A stretch of 64,000 nt of DNA from positions 53,844 to 117,843 of the forward strand of contig CAVSRC010000011.1 of NCBI GenBank assembly GCA_963730325.1, given 5' to 3'. Every line of letters begins with the position of its first letter. Position 1 is the stretch's first letter. Positions 55,439 to 64,000 of the stretch are shown piece after piece. A program made the translations under genes and the position numbers. The notes under the pieces were generated by a model. That model ran no database searches. It was not told the origin of the DNA and saw only the letters and a program-made list of their open reading frames with translations. Source of the DNA: CAVSRC01 sp963730325 (lineage in GTDB: Bacteria > Pseudomonadota > Alphaproteobacteria > Rhizobiales > Kaistiaceae).

Positions 55439-56095
55439 TCATGAGGACGCGCCGAGGTGGAAACGGCCGGCGGTGACGTGGCCGGCGAAATCCTCCACCG
55501 CCAAAGCGAGCTTCTCGTCAATGACGTGGAGGTATTCGGTCCAGTCGTGGATGCCGGTCAGTTCGCTGCGGCCGTCGCTGATGCCGCGCAGGCCGACCAT
55601 CGGCACGCCGAAACGCTGGGCAGCGCGCAGCACGGCGAAGGATTCCATGTCGACCATGTCGGCCGCGATGGCGTCGTAGCCGGCGCCGGAGATGATGTTC
55701 GCCCCGGTGGAGATCGAGGCGGCAGGGATATCGGGAATGCGGTCGGGAATCGGGATCGCCGCCGGCAGATCGAGGAAAGGCGTGAGGCCCTTGGGAACGC
55801 CCAGAAGCGAGGCGTCCATGTCGCGATAGGAGACGCTCTCGATCTGGTAGATGGCAGCGTGTTCGAGCGTGCGCGAGCCGGCCGAGCCGAGGGAGAAGAC
55901 GAGGTCAACGGCCGTTCCGGCGGCGGCCAGCGAGGCGAGAGCGGCGGCGGTCGCCGCCGCGCCTTCCACCGGACCGACCCCGGTGATCAGCGGCGTGATC
56001 AGGCGTCTGAGATCGTGGCCGTATTCCTGCTCCGTCGCCATGACGAAGAGCACGGCGAGATTGCCCATGTGCGAAACGTGCGGTGGATCGATCAT
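55439..56095 (-). CDS. MTA/SAH nucleosidase-like phosphorylase-fold protein
   Basis: A 218-residue member of the PNP/UDP phosphorylase superfamily. It has ITGVGPVEGAAATAAAL (phosphate/ribose site region), FSLGSAGS, a central insertion, and the base-binding MVDMESFAVLRAAQRFGVP, followed by VGLRGISDGR, all typical of 5'-methylthioadenosine/S-adenosylhomocysteine nucleosidases. Substrate preference is not certain. The ATG overlaps the stop of rsmB (ATGA). The first ten residues precede the usual family start, so MGNLAVLFVMAT is an alternative beginning. Confidence 0.82.
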   Translation of the reverse strand: MIDPPHVSHMGNLAVLFVMATEQEYGHDLRRLITPLITGVGPVEGAAATAAALASLAAAGTAVDLVFSLGSAGSRTLEHAAIYQIESVSYRDMDASLLGVPKGLTPFLDLPAAIPIPDRIPDIPAASISTGANIISGAGYDAIAADMVDMESFAVLRAAQRFGVPMVGLRGISDGRSELTGIHDWTEYLHVIDEKLALAVEDFAGHVTAGRFHLGASS

Positions 56096-57372
56096 GCCCG
56101 CCTCATGACTGAAATAAAGAAGCCGTCGGTGCCGGTGCGCCGTGGCGAAAGAACCAGCCCGTTGCCGGTGTCGAGGGCGGCGGCACGGAGCCCCGGGATC
56201 GCGCCGGCCGTTTCGGCCGGGGGAACCGCGGCGAAGTCGGGGTTCTCGGCCAGGAACGCCGCCACCTGATCGGCATTCTCGTCCGGCAGCAGCGAGCAGG
56301 TGACATAGACGAGCCGCCCGCCGGGTTTCACATAGCGGGTGGCATCCGCCAGCAGCGCCGCCTGCTCGCCCAGGCGCTCGGCAAGCGCGCGCTCGGTCAG
56401 TTTCCATTTGGCGTCGGGCCGCCGCCGCCAGACGCCGCTGCCTGTGCAGGGCGCGTCGATCAGCACCGCGTCCATACGCCCGGCAAGATCGTCGAGGGGG
56501 GCGCCCGCCTCGCGCACCTGGACATTGCGGGCGCCGGCGCGCTTCAGCCGCTCGAAGATCGGCGCAAGCCGCGCGCGGTCGCTGTCGGTGGCGAAGACCT
56601 GGCCCTTGTTGTCCATGGCAGAGGCGAGCGCCAGCGTCTTGCCGCCGGCGCCGGCGCACAGGTCGAGCACCTGCTCGCCGGGCCGGGCGCCGACCGAGAG
56701 CGCCGCGATCTGACTGCCCTCGTCCTGCACCTCGAACCAGCCCTTCTGGAAGGCCGGCTCGTTCTGGACGTTGGGGTGGCGCCCCTCCCCCGTCGTCGCC
56801 GCGATGCGCAGGCCGTCCGGCGACAGCGGCGTCTCGGCGGCGGCGAAGCGGGCGAGCGCCTTCAGGACCTTCGGCCGGTCGGCCTTCAGCCGGTTGATGC
56901 GCATGTCGAGCGACGGTCGCAGCGCCAATGCCGCGCCTTCGGCCGCCCAGGTGGCGCCGAAGAGGCGCTCGAAGCGGGCGGCGAGCCATTCCGGCACGTC
57001 GGCCTGAACATGCGGCGGCGCGCCGGAGAGATCGGCCGTCGCCACGCGGCGGATCTCGTCCTCGCTCGGCGGGTCAGGGGCGTGGGTGTCGTCGGCGAAG
57101 ATCGCCGCGAATTCCTCTGCGTCGAGGCCGCGGCGCCAGCCGACGGTGGCCAGCGCCAGAGCGCGCGGCGTGTCCGCGCCCATCACCCAGGCGCCCGACA
57201 AGCGCCAGCGCATGGCGTCATAGACGATGTTGCCGATGGCCGCGCGATCGCCGGAGCCGGCGAAGCGATGGGCGACGCCCCAATCCTTCAGCGCCGCGGC
57301 GACGGGGCGGTGGTGTGCCTCGATCGCGCCCAGCACCTCGATCGCCGCCGCCAGCCGTCCGCCCTGCTTCAC
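56092..57372 (-). CDS. rsmB: RsmB family 16S rRNA (cytosine-C5)-methyltransferase
   Basis: A 426-residue protein with an N-terminal NusB-like domain (1-130) and a C-terminal methyltransferase domain. SAM motif VLDLCAGAGGKTLALAS, the IDAPCTGSGVWRR motif and the catalytic YVTCSLLPDEN are present; the last two Cys are the release and nucleophile cysteines. The only reasonable start is a GTG at 57372, with a purine-rich stretch upstream. It lies between a MAPEG gene and the nucleosidase gene in the guaB-to-guaA block that is conserved in Alphaproteobacteria. Confidence 0.92.
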   Translation of the reverse strand: MKQGGRLAAAIEVLGAIEAHHRPVAAALKDWGVAHRFAGSGDRAAIGNIVYDAMRWRLSGAWVMGADTPRALALATVGWRRGLDAEEFAAIFADDTHAPDPPSEDEIRRVATADLSGAPPHVQADVPEWLAARFERLFGATWAAEGAALALRPSLDMRINRLKADRPKVLKALARFAAAETPLSPDGLRIAATTGEGRHPNVQNEPAFQKGWFEVQDEGSQIAALSVGARPGEQVLDLCAGAGGKTLALASAMDNKGQVFATDSDRARLAPIFERLKRAGARNVQVREAGAPLDDLAGRMDAVLIDAPCTGSGVWRRRPDAKWKLTERALAERLGEQAALLADATRYVKPGGRLVYVTCSLLPDENADQVAAFLAENPDFAAVPPAETAGAIPGLRAAALDTGNGLVLSPRRTGTDGFFISVMRRA

Positions 57373-57391
57373 GCGCCGAGGTTCCCTCTCA

Positions 57392-57814
57392 TCACAGGCC
57401 GAGAAGGACGGTGGCAGCGAAGATCAGCCACATGAGTGCGAGGATGGCCGCACCGACCAGGAAGACGAAGAAGCGGCGCGGAACATTGTTGGTGGTGACG
57501 TGGATGAGCGCGTGGAACAGGCGGGAGAGGACGAACAACCAGGAAAGCAGCACCATGCCCGGTGTTGCCGGCGCGACCAGCATCACCAGCGCGATCAGCA
57601 GGTAATAGAGAACGGGAAGCTGAAGCTGGTTGGCATAGGCATTGGCGACCTTGGTCGCCTGCTCGGGCCAGCCCGGCTGGCCGAGAGCGATATCGGTGGC
57701 TCTGGTGGCGCCGCTGCGGATCGCCTGAACGCGCAGGAACCCGGTCCAGAAGATGAGGCCGAGGGTCAGCGCCACCTGGACGAACAGCGGGACGAGAAGG
57801 GCATTGAAGCTCAT
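57392..57814 (-). CDS. MAPEG family membrane protein
   Basis: A 140-residue protein with four membrane helices. The features NQLQLPVLYYLLIAL and FVLSRLFHALIHVTTNNVPRRF match the MAPEG family (membrane-associated proteins in eicosanoid and glutathione metabolism). The bacterial role is unclear; some members act as membrane glutathione transferases. It lies 47 bases downstream of guaB and 19 bases upstream of rsmB. Confidence 0.88.
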   Translation of the reverse strand: MSFNALLVPLFVQVALTLGLIFWTGFLRVQAIRSGATRATDIALGQPGWPEQATKVANAYANQLQLPVLYYLLIALVMLVAPATPGMVLLSWLFVLSRLFHALIHVTTNNVPRRFFVFLVGAAILALMWLIFAATVLLGL

Positions 57815-57861
57815 GACACGCTCGTGCTTGGCAAGCTCCCCCTGCCGCCGGTTCGATCGAT

Positions 57862-59355
<1,494 letters not shown>

Positions 59356-59623
59356 GGCGCACACTCCCGGATATGCGAAAACGCCGCCGGTGCGCGCCAG
59401 AAGCGCCGGACCACGGGCAGCGGATGGAAAGTGGCGAGGGTGAATATCACGGCGTTTCGATTCGCGAAACAGGGCGCTGGCGTCGCACCCCGTTCGCCCT
59501 AGAATGGAACCGTGACGGCCACGGCACAGGTGCGTGCCTGCCTGCCCGGCCGTTCACCGGCTCCCCGCGCGTCAAACGCGTGGAATTCCGCCCTTCCCCG
59601 CTTCTCCCCCGAGCCGCTGGCCG

Positions 59624-61069
59624 ATGCAAGACCGAATGCTGGTGCCCCTCATCGTCGCCGCGGCGCTGTTCATGCAGAACCTGGATTCGACCGTGGTGGC
59701 GACGGCCCTGCCGGCGATCGCCCAGGATTTCGGGGCCAACCCCATCCACCTGAAGCTGGCGCTCACCACCTATCTCCTGACCATCGCCGTGTTCCTGCCG
59801 GCCTCGGGCTGGATGGCCGACCGTTTCGGCGCCCGGCTGGTCTTCCGCTCCGCGATCGCCATCTTCATCGTCGGCTCGGTGCTGTGCGGGTTGTCGCGGT
59901 CCATCGAGATGCTGGTCTTCGCCCGCATCGTTCAGGGTATCGGCGGCTCGATGATGGTGCCGGTCGGACGGCTGGTCGTGCTGCGCACCGTCAAGAAATC
60001 GGAGCTGGTGACGGCGCTCTCCTGGCTCACCGTGCCGGCGCTGACCGGGCCGATCCTGGGTCCCCCGGTCGGCGGATTCCTCACGACCTATGCAAGCTGG
60101 CCGTGGATCTTCTGGATCAACGTCCCGGTCGGCCTGATCGGCATCGCGCTGGCGACGCGCTACGTGCCCGACCTGCGCGGCCAAGGGAAGGTCCGCTTCG
60201 ATGCGACCGGCTTCGCCATGGTCGGGCTCGGCCTCGCCGCCTTCATGACCGGTTCGACGACGCTCGGGCTGAACCTCTTGCCGCTCACCGTCGATGCGGT
60301 CTTCATTGCCGGCGGGGCGGCGCTGCTCGTCGCCTACTGGCTGCACGCGCGGGCGAGCGACCATCCGATCCTCGACCTGACGCTGTTCAGGATCCCGACC
60401 TTCTGGCACAGCGTGATCGGCGGCTCGATCTTCCGCCTCGGCATCGGGGCGACGCCCTTTCTCCTGCCCCTGCTACTGCAGCTCGGCTTTGGCATGACGC
60501 CCTTCCAGTCGGGTTCGATCACCTTTGCCACCGCGGTCGGCGCGCTGGTGATGAAATTCACCGCGCCGCAGATCATCCGGCGCTACGGCTTCCGCAACGT
60601 GCTGATCGTCAACACCGTGCTCGGCGCCGCCTTCACCGCCCTGCCCGCGATCTTCACGCCGGCGACGCCGGTGACGCTGATGGTGAGCCTGCTTCTGATC
60701 GGCGGCTTCTTCCGCTCATTGCAGTTCACCGCCATCAATGCGCTCGCCTTCGCCGACGTTTCGCATGCCGCGATGAGCCAGGCGACGACCATGACCAGCG
60801 TGGCGCAGCAGATCGCGGTGTCGCTGGGCATCACCATCGGGGCGATCTCGCTGCAGCTGTCGACCAACGCGCATGGCGGGGCGATCAGTGCGCAAGTGTT
60901 CTGGCCGGCCTTCGTGACGGTCGGCGCGCTGACGCTCGCCTCGATCGTCTCGTTCTTCATGCTGGTGCCGGACGCCGGCTCGGAGATGTCGGGACGGCCG
61001 CCGGTGCCGGGAACGGCCAGGCCGCGCGGAATGACTCAGGTGCCGCGGAAGCCGAGCGCGACCAGATAG
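59624..61069 (+). CDS. MFS multidrug exporter, DHA2 (EmrB/QacA) type
   Basis: A 481-residue transporter with about 14 membrane segments. It starts MQDRMLVPLIVAAALFMQNLDSTVV, the DHA2 opening with the motif-D1-like LDSTVVATALPAI, and has GWMADRFGARLVF (motif A) and GPILGPPVGGFLT (motif C). Substrate unknown, probably drugs or amphiphiles exported by proton antiport. The start at 59624 was chosen because upstream residues are proline-rich and not membrane-like. The 3' end overlaps the convergent rlmE by 34 bases. Confidence 0.9.
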   Translation: MQDRMLVPLIVAAALFMQNLDSTVVATALPAIAQDFGANPIHLKLALTTYLLTIAVFLPASGWMADRFGARLVFRSAIAIFIVGSVLCGLSRSIEMLVFARIVQGIGGSMMVPVGRLVVLRTVKKSELVTALSWLTVPALTGPILGPPVGGFLTTYASWPWIFWINVPVGLIGIALATRYVPDLRGQGKVRFDATGFAMVGLGLAAFMTGSTTLGLNLLPLTVDAVFIAGGAALLVAYWLHARASDHPILDLTLFRIPTFWHSVIGGSIFRLGIGATPFLLPLLLQLGFGMTPFQSGSITFATAVGALVMKFTAPQIIRRYGFRNVLIVNTVLGAAFTALPAIFTPATPVTLMVSLLLIGGFFRSLQFTAINALAFADVSHAAMSQATTMTSVAQQIAVSLGITIGAISLQLSTNAHGGAISAQVFWPAFVTVGALTLASIVSFFMLVPDAGSEMSGRPPVPGTARPRGMTQVPRKPSATR

Positions 61070-61728
61070 AGCTCGACCGAAGACGCGCGGCTGGCCGGCG
61101 GCTTGACGTGATGCAGGCTGGTGAACTCGCGCTTCAAGCGGGCGAGCAGCTCGCCCTCGGTGCCGCCGCGAAAGACCTTGGCGACGAAATGGCCGCCGGG
61201 TTTCAGCACGGTTGCGGCAAAATCGGCGGCGGTCTCGCAGAGGTGCATGGTGCGGAAATGGTCGGTCTGGCGGTGGCCGGTGGTCGGCGCCGCCATGTCG
61301 GAGAGCACCACATCGGCGGGATGGCCGCCGAGCGCAATACGGAGCGCGTCGGGCGCGTCGTCATCGAGGAAATCGCGCTTGAGGACGGTGACGCCGGGAA
61401 TAGCGTCCATGTCGAGATAGTCGATGGCGACGACGAACGGATCGGCGTCAGTGGAGCGCGTGCGCGCCGCCGTCACCTGCGACCAGCCGCCGGGCGCGGC
61501 GCCGAGATCGACCACGCGCTTGCCCGGCCCGAGCAGATGGAAACGATCGTCGATCTCGATCAACTTGTAGGCGGAGCGGGCGCGATAGCCCTCATCCTGG
61601 GCGCGGGCGACATAGGGATCGTTGAGTTGACGCTCGAGCCAGCGGGTGGACGAGGCCTTGCGCCGCTTGGCGGTCTTCACGCGCACCTTGAGGGCGCGCC
61701 GTCCGGAGCCGCCTGATTTCTCGGCCAT
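61036..61728 (-). CDS. rlmE: 23S rRNA (uridine2552-2'-O)-methyltransferase
   Basis: A 230-residue RrmJ/FtsJ protein. It has a basic N-terminus (KVRVKTAKRRKASSTRWLERQLNDPYV), RSAYKLIEID with the first catalytic Lys, VDLGAAPGGWSQV, LSDMAAPTTG with the Asp, and FVAKVFRGG with the second Lys. It methylates the A-loop of 23S rRNA in late 50S assembly. The ATG at 61728 matches the family; longer frames are arginine/proline-rich. It lies eight bases after ppx in the same unit. Confidence 0.95.
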   Translation of the reverse strand: MAEKSGGSGRRALKVRVKTAKRRKASSTRWLERQLNDPYVARAQDEGYRARSAYKLIEIDDRFHLLGPGKRVVDLGAAPGGWSQVTAARTRSTDADPFVVAIDYLDMDAIPGVTVLKRDFLDDDAPDALRIALGGHPADVVLSDMAAPTTGHRQTDHFRTMHLCETAADFAATVLKPGGHFVAKVFRGGTEGELLARLKREFTSLHHVKPPASRASSVELYLVALGFRGT

Positions 61729-61736
61729 CGCGCCGC

Positions 61737-63038
61737 TCAGCGCGCCCGCCGGCGCGAACGCGGGTGCCAGCGGCCGTCCTCGGCCATCAGCTCCACCAGC
61801 ATGCCTTCGCGCAGGCCGCGATCGGCGACACGCAGGCGATCGCACGGCCAGCGCCGGCGGATGGCTTCCAGGATGGCGCAACCGGCGAGCACCAGATCGG
61901 CGCGTTCACGGCCGATGCAGGGATTGGCCATGCGGGTGTCGTAGTCCATGCCGACCAGTGTCTCGATGAGGTCGGCCACCACGCCGCCGGCAAGCCAGGT
62001 GCCGTCGACGCGCCGGCGGTCGTAGCGCGGCAGGCCGAGATGGACGCCGGCGAGCGTGGTGACGGTGCCCGAGGTGCCGAGCATGTGGATGCCGCCTTCG
62101 GCAACGGCGCGATCGAGCGCCTCGACCTGCGGGAAATCCGCCAGCATCGCCGAGACCTCGGCGACCATGTCGGCGAAGGTATCCGGGCTGACATGACGGC
62201 CGCCGTGGCGCTCGGAGATGCTGACCACGCCGACCGGTAGCGACATCCAGGTGCGGATGCGGTCGGCCATGCGGCGGCGGCGGCCGTCCGGCGCGGGCGC
62301 GAGATCGATCCAGACGAGTTCCGATGAGCCGCCGCCGATGTCGAACAGCAGCACGCCGGAGGCATTGGGATCGACCAGCGAGGCGCAGCCGGCCACCGCC
62401 AGGCGCGCTTCGGTCTCGCGCGAGACGATCTCCAGCTTGAGGCCGGTCTCGGTGTGCACCCGCTCGATGAACTCGGCGCCGTTGTCGGCCGTGCGGCAGG
62501 CTTCGGTAGCGATCAGGCGGGCGCGGCGGACGTCGCGCTCGACGAGCTTGGAACCGCACACGGCCAGCGCCTCGATGGCGCGCCGCATGGCGGCGTCGCC
62601 GAGGCGGCCGTTGGCGCCAATCCCCTCGCCCAGGCGGACGATGCGCGAAAAGGCATCGACCACGCGGAAGCCGTAGTCGCGCGGGGTGGCGACCAGCAGG
62701 CGGCAATTGTTGGTGCCGAGATCGAGTGCGGCGTAGAGCGGCCCGTCCGGCGGCTGCCGCCGTGGCGGCACCGCAATGGCTGGGGCCGCGACCGGCGGAG
62801 CCGCGTGCACGCCATTCGCGTAACCAGAAGGCGACGGTTCGGCCGGGCGCGCATCGCGCGCATAGACGGGGCCGCGGCGGCGGCGCCGGTTCTTCCTGCG
62901 TTTGGCTGACTTGCCGCCAGACGCCGCGCGGACTGGCGCGGCGGACCCGGATTCGGCCCACACGGCACCCGTCACGACAAATTCATCCGCGCGACCGGCG
63001 GGCTCGTCCGCGCCATGCGGATCTTCGCCCGTCGACAA
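61737..63038 (-). CDS. ppx: Ppx/GppA family exopolyphosphatase with basic N-terminal extension
   Basis: A 433-residue protein read from a TTG at 63038 that has AAGGA eight bases upstream; no in-frame ATG precedes the catalytic domain closely. Residues 1-90 are an extension with a very basic block (KSAKRRKNRRRRRG). The actin-like phosphatase domain has LYAALDLGTNNCRLL, IVRLGEGIG, the catalytic segment ACRTADNG, FDIGGGSSELVW and GTSGTVTTLAG. It hydrolyses polyphosphate or pppGpp. The basic tail might bind polyphosphate, RNA or ribosomes (inference). ppx-rlmE is a conserved alphaproteobacterial pair. Confidence 0.9.
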   Translation of the reverse strand: MSTGEDPHGADEPAGRADEFVVTGAVWAESGSAAPVRAASGGKSAKRRKNRRRRRGPVYARDARPAEPSPSGYANGVHAAPPVAAPAIAVPPRRQPPDGPLYAALDLGTNNCRLLVATPRDYGFRVVDAFSRIVRLGEGIGANGRLGDAAMRRAIEALAVCGSKLVERDVRRARLIATEACRTADNGAEFIERVHTETGLKLEIVSRETEARLAVAGCASLVDPNASGVLLFDIGGGSSELVWIDLAPAPDGRRRRMADRIRTWMSLPVGVVSISERHGGRHVSPDTFADMVAEVSAMLADFPQVEALDRAVAEGGIHMLGTSGTVTTLAGVHLGLPRYDRRRVDGTWLAGGVVADLIETLVGMDYDTRMANPCIGRERADLVLAGCAILEAIRRRWPCDRLRVADRGLREGMLVELMAEDGRWHPRSRRRAR

Positions 63039-63291
63039 AGTCTCTATTCCTTCAGGAGGAGGCGCAGCGCGATCAACCGCCTGGCCGGCGCCACGCGCCT
63101 CCCCGGTTACTCTTCGCGACCAGTCTAGCAGCAGGGGGGCGGCTGGCAAGCCGGCGGTATCTTTCGCCCCGGAATCGGGCGGAACGGCCCATGCGCGGGC
63201 ATGGCTACGGGTGCATGGCCCGATGAGGGCCAGAATCGCTGCGCCCCGCCCCCCGGTCGGGAGCAGGGCGCAGGGTGTTGGTGCGACTGGC

Positions 63292-63717
63292 CTACTGGGC
63301 AGGCGCCGGTGTGGTGGTCGTGCCGGCGTCTGGAGCGGGTGCCATCGTGTTGCCGGCGTCCGGAGCGGGCGCCATCGTGTTGCCGGCGTCCGGAGCCGGA
63401 GCCGTCGTGGTATCGGCCGGCGCCATCGTGTTGCCGGCGTCGGGGGCCGGAGCCGTCGTGGTATCGGCCGGCGCCATCGTATCCGTGCCGGCGGCCGGCG
63501 CGGTCTCGGTGGCTGCCGGAGCTTCGGCGGCCGGGGTGGGAGCGGCCGCCGAAGGCGTGGCCGGCTCGGTCTGAGCCGCGGGCTCGGGAGCCGGAGGAGT
63601 GCTGCTCGGGCGGGCGACGTAGTAGACGATGACGACCAGGACAATAACCACAACCGCAGCCACGACGTACATGGTCGTGCGGTTCTGGCCGGTCTGCCTT
63701 GAGTCTTTCTGCGACAT
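63292..63717 (-). CDS. Membrane-anchored Ala/Pro/Thr-rich repeat protein
   Basis: A 141-residue protein. After a polar start (MSQKDSRQTGQNRT) there is one membrane segment (about 16-34), then an extended periplasmic tail of low complexity made of Ala, Pro, Thr and Asp. The last 60 residues are near-perfect repeats of PAPDAGNTMA, some preceded by ADTTTA. No enzymatic domain is seen. Such tails span the periplasm or the cell wall in other proteins. The DNA is correspondingly repetitive. Confidence 0.7.
   Translation of the reverse strand: MSQKDSRQTGQNRTTMYVVAAVVVIVLVVIVYYVARPSSTPPAPEPAAQTEPATPSAAAPTPAAEAPAATETAPAAGTDTMAPADTTTAPAPDAGNTMAPADTTTAPAPDAGNTMAPAPDAGNTMAPAPDAGTTTTPAPAQ
63320..63485. 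repeat. In-frame tandem repeats, 30 and 51 bases
   Basis: The coding DNA repeats a 30-base unit (encoding PAPDAGNTMA) at least four times; in two copies it is enlarged to 51 bases by an inserted segment encoding ADTTTA. Copies are nearly identical at the DNA level, which indicates recent slippage or unequal crossover and likely length variation between strains. Confidence 0.8.
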
Positions 63718-64000
63718 TCAGCTGCCTCGCTTAAATCGCCGCGTATTTGCGGCGCGACGTCGTCCCGGCAAGGGGCGAACGGGCGCCGTCTGCATCTGGT
63801 CGATCGGGCGCGGCATTCCCCCGTCGGCCCATCGAGCCGGCGTATGGCCACGAGATTGCGGCAAACTCGTGGTGTTCCGAGCCGCGCGGCTCGGCTTTCA
63901 CCGCTTGTCCCCCAGGGGACCGGCGGGGCGCGAGGGCGCTCCTGCCCCGCGCGGACCTCAACAGCGTGAGGATCCTGAGCAGGCGGCGACTGATTGATGC
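63718..64000. other. No gene recognised at the right edge
   Basis: The last 283 bases hold no convincing open frame or RNA gene. The promoter of the repeat-protein gene should lie here, on the minus strand. Confidence 0.5.

Noticed and set aside
61036..61069. The 34-base overlap between the MFS exporter and rlmE as a sign of a wrong stop
   Set aside because: Both C-termini are plausible for their families and short convergent overlaps are common.
63320..63485. Direct repeats resembling a small CRISPR array
   Set aside because: The repeats are contiguous, in frame inside a protein gene, and have no unique spacers.

Overview
The window is a high-GC (roughly two-thirds G+C by eye) chromosomal segment of an alphaproteobacterium, most likely of the Hyphomicrobiales (Rhizobiales) type. 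The gene orders pdxA-rsmA / gmk-yicC-mltG-fabF-acpP-fabG-fabD / rpsF-rpsR-DUF2232-rplI / dnaB-alr-radA-cvpA-purF, the ppx-rlmE pair, and guaB followed by rsmB and guaA are characteristic of that group. A ClpS2-type adaptor and an Fe-S type PurF fit as well. Almost all of the window is core housekeeping.

Layout. 1-2.5 kb: a cellulose-synthase-like GT2 glycosyltransferase (cut by the window edge) with an Alg44/HlyD-like partner, probably for an exopolysaccharide. 2.6-4.6 kb: holC and pepA. 4.7-12.4 kb: an envelope operon lptF-lptG-lptD-surA-like-pdxA-rsmA. 12.6-19.0 kb (minus): gmk-yicC-mltG and the fatty-acid genes fabF-acpP-fabG-fabD. 19.1-21.8 kb: the ribosomal operon rpsF-rpsR-(membrane protein)-rplI, with a promoter and a foldable leader. 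21.9-28.8 kb: cfa, clpS2, a PAS-GGDEF-EAL protein, a frameshifted CpdB-like nucleotidase and an aldo/keto reductase. 29.2-39.1 kb: dnaB, a SRPBCC protein, alr, radA, cvpA, purF and an SDR, with small exported or cytosolic unknowns and an 0.8 kb non-coding repeat-rich stretch. 39.1-42.5 kb: der, a YfgM-like protein and two tandem L,D-transpeptidases.

42.6-50.7 kb (minus) holds the most unusual metabolic block. A giant single-chain pyruvate/2-oxoacid:ferredoxin oxidoreductase (about 1668 residues if one frameshift is corrected) is translationally coupled to a 950-residue fusion that joins both Nfn-type (electron-bifurcating transhydrogenase-like) modules behind an unrecognised N-terminal domain. 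Together they could link 2-oxoacid oxidation or synthesis to NAD(P)H through bound Fe-S centres. In the convergent gap behind them, at 42.56-42.74 kb, lies what looks like an undescribed small RNA gene: a perfect CRP-type palindrome, a -10 box at the right distance, a closed multi-hairpin fold with C-rich loops, and a strong intrinsic terminator.

50.7-55.4 kb: a compositionally different islet (an AraC regulator divergent from an alpha/beta hydrolase) sits next to guaA. The guaA 3' end recurs three times: intact gene, degenerate 0.65 kb copy, and a 15-bp att-like match. This suggests past integration at the guaA 3' end. 55.4-64 kb: an MTA/SAH-nucleosidase-like gene, rsmB, a MAPEG protein, guaB, an MFS exporter, rlmE, ppx and a repeat-rich membrane-anchored protein. 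Two single-base frameshifts (26306 and 46022) and the indel-rich guaA copy may be biological or may reflect sequence or assembly error. No tRNA, rRNA, CRISPR array, IS element or integrase was recognised.
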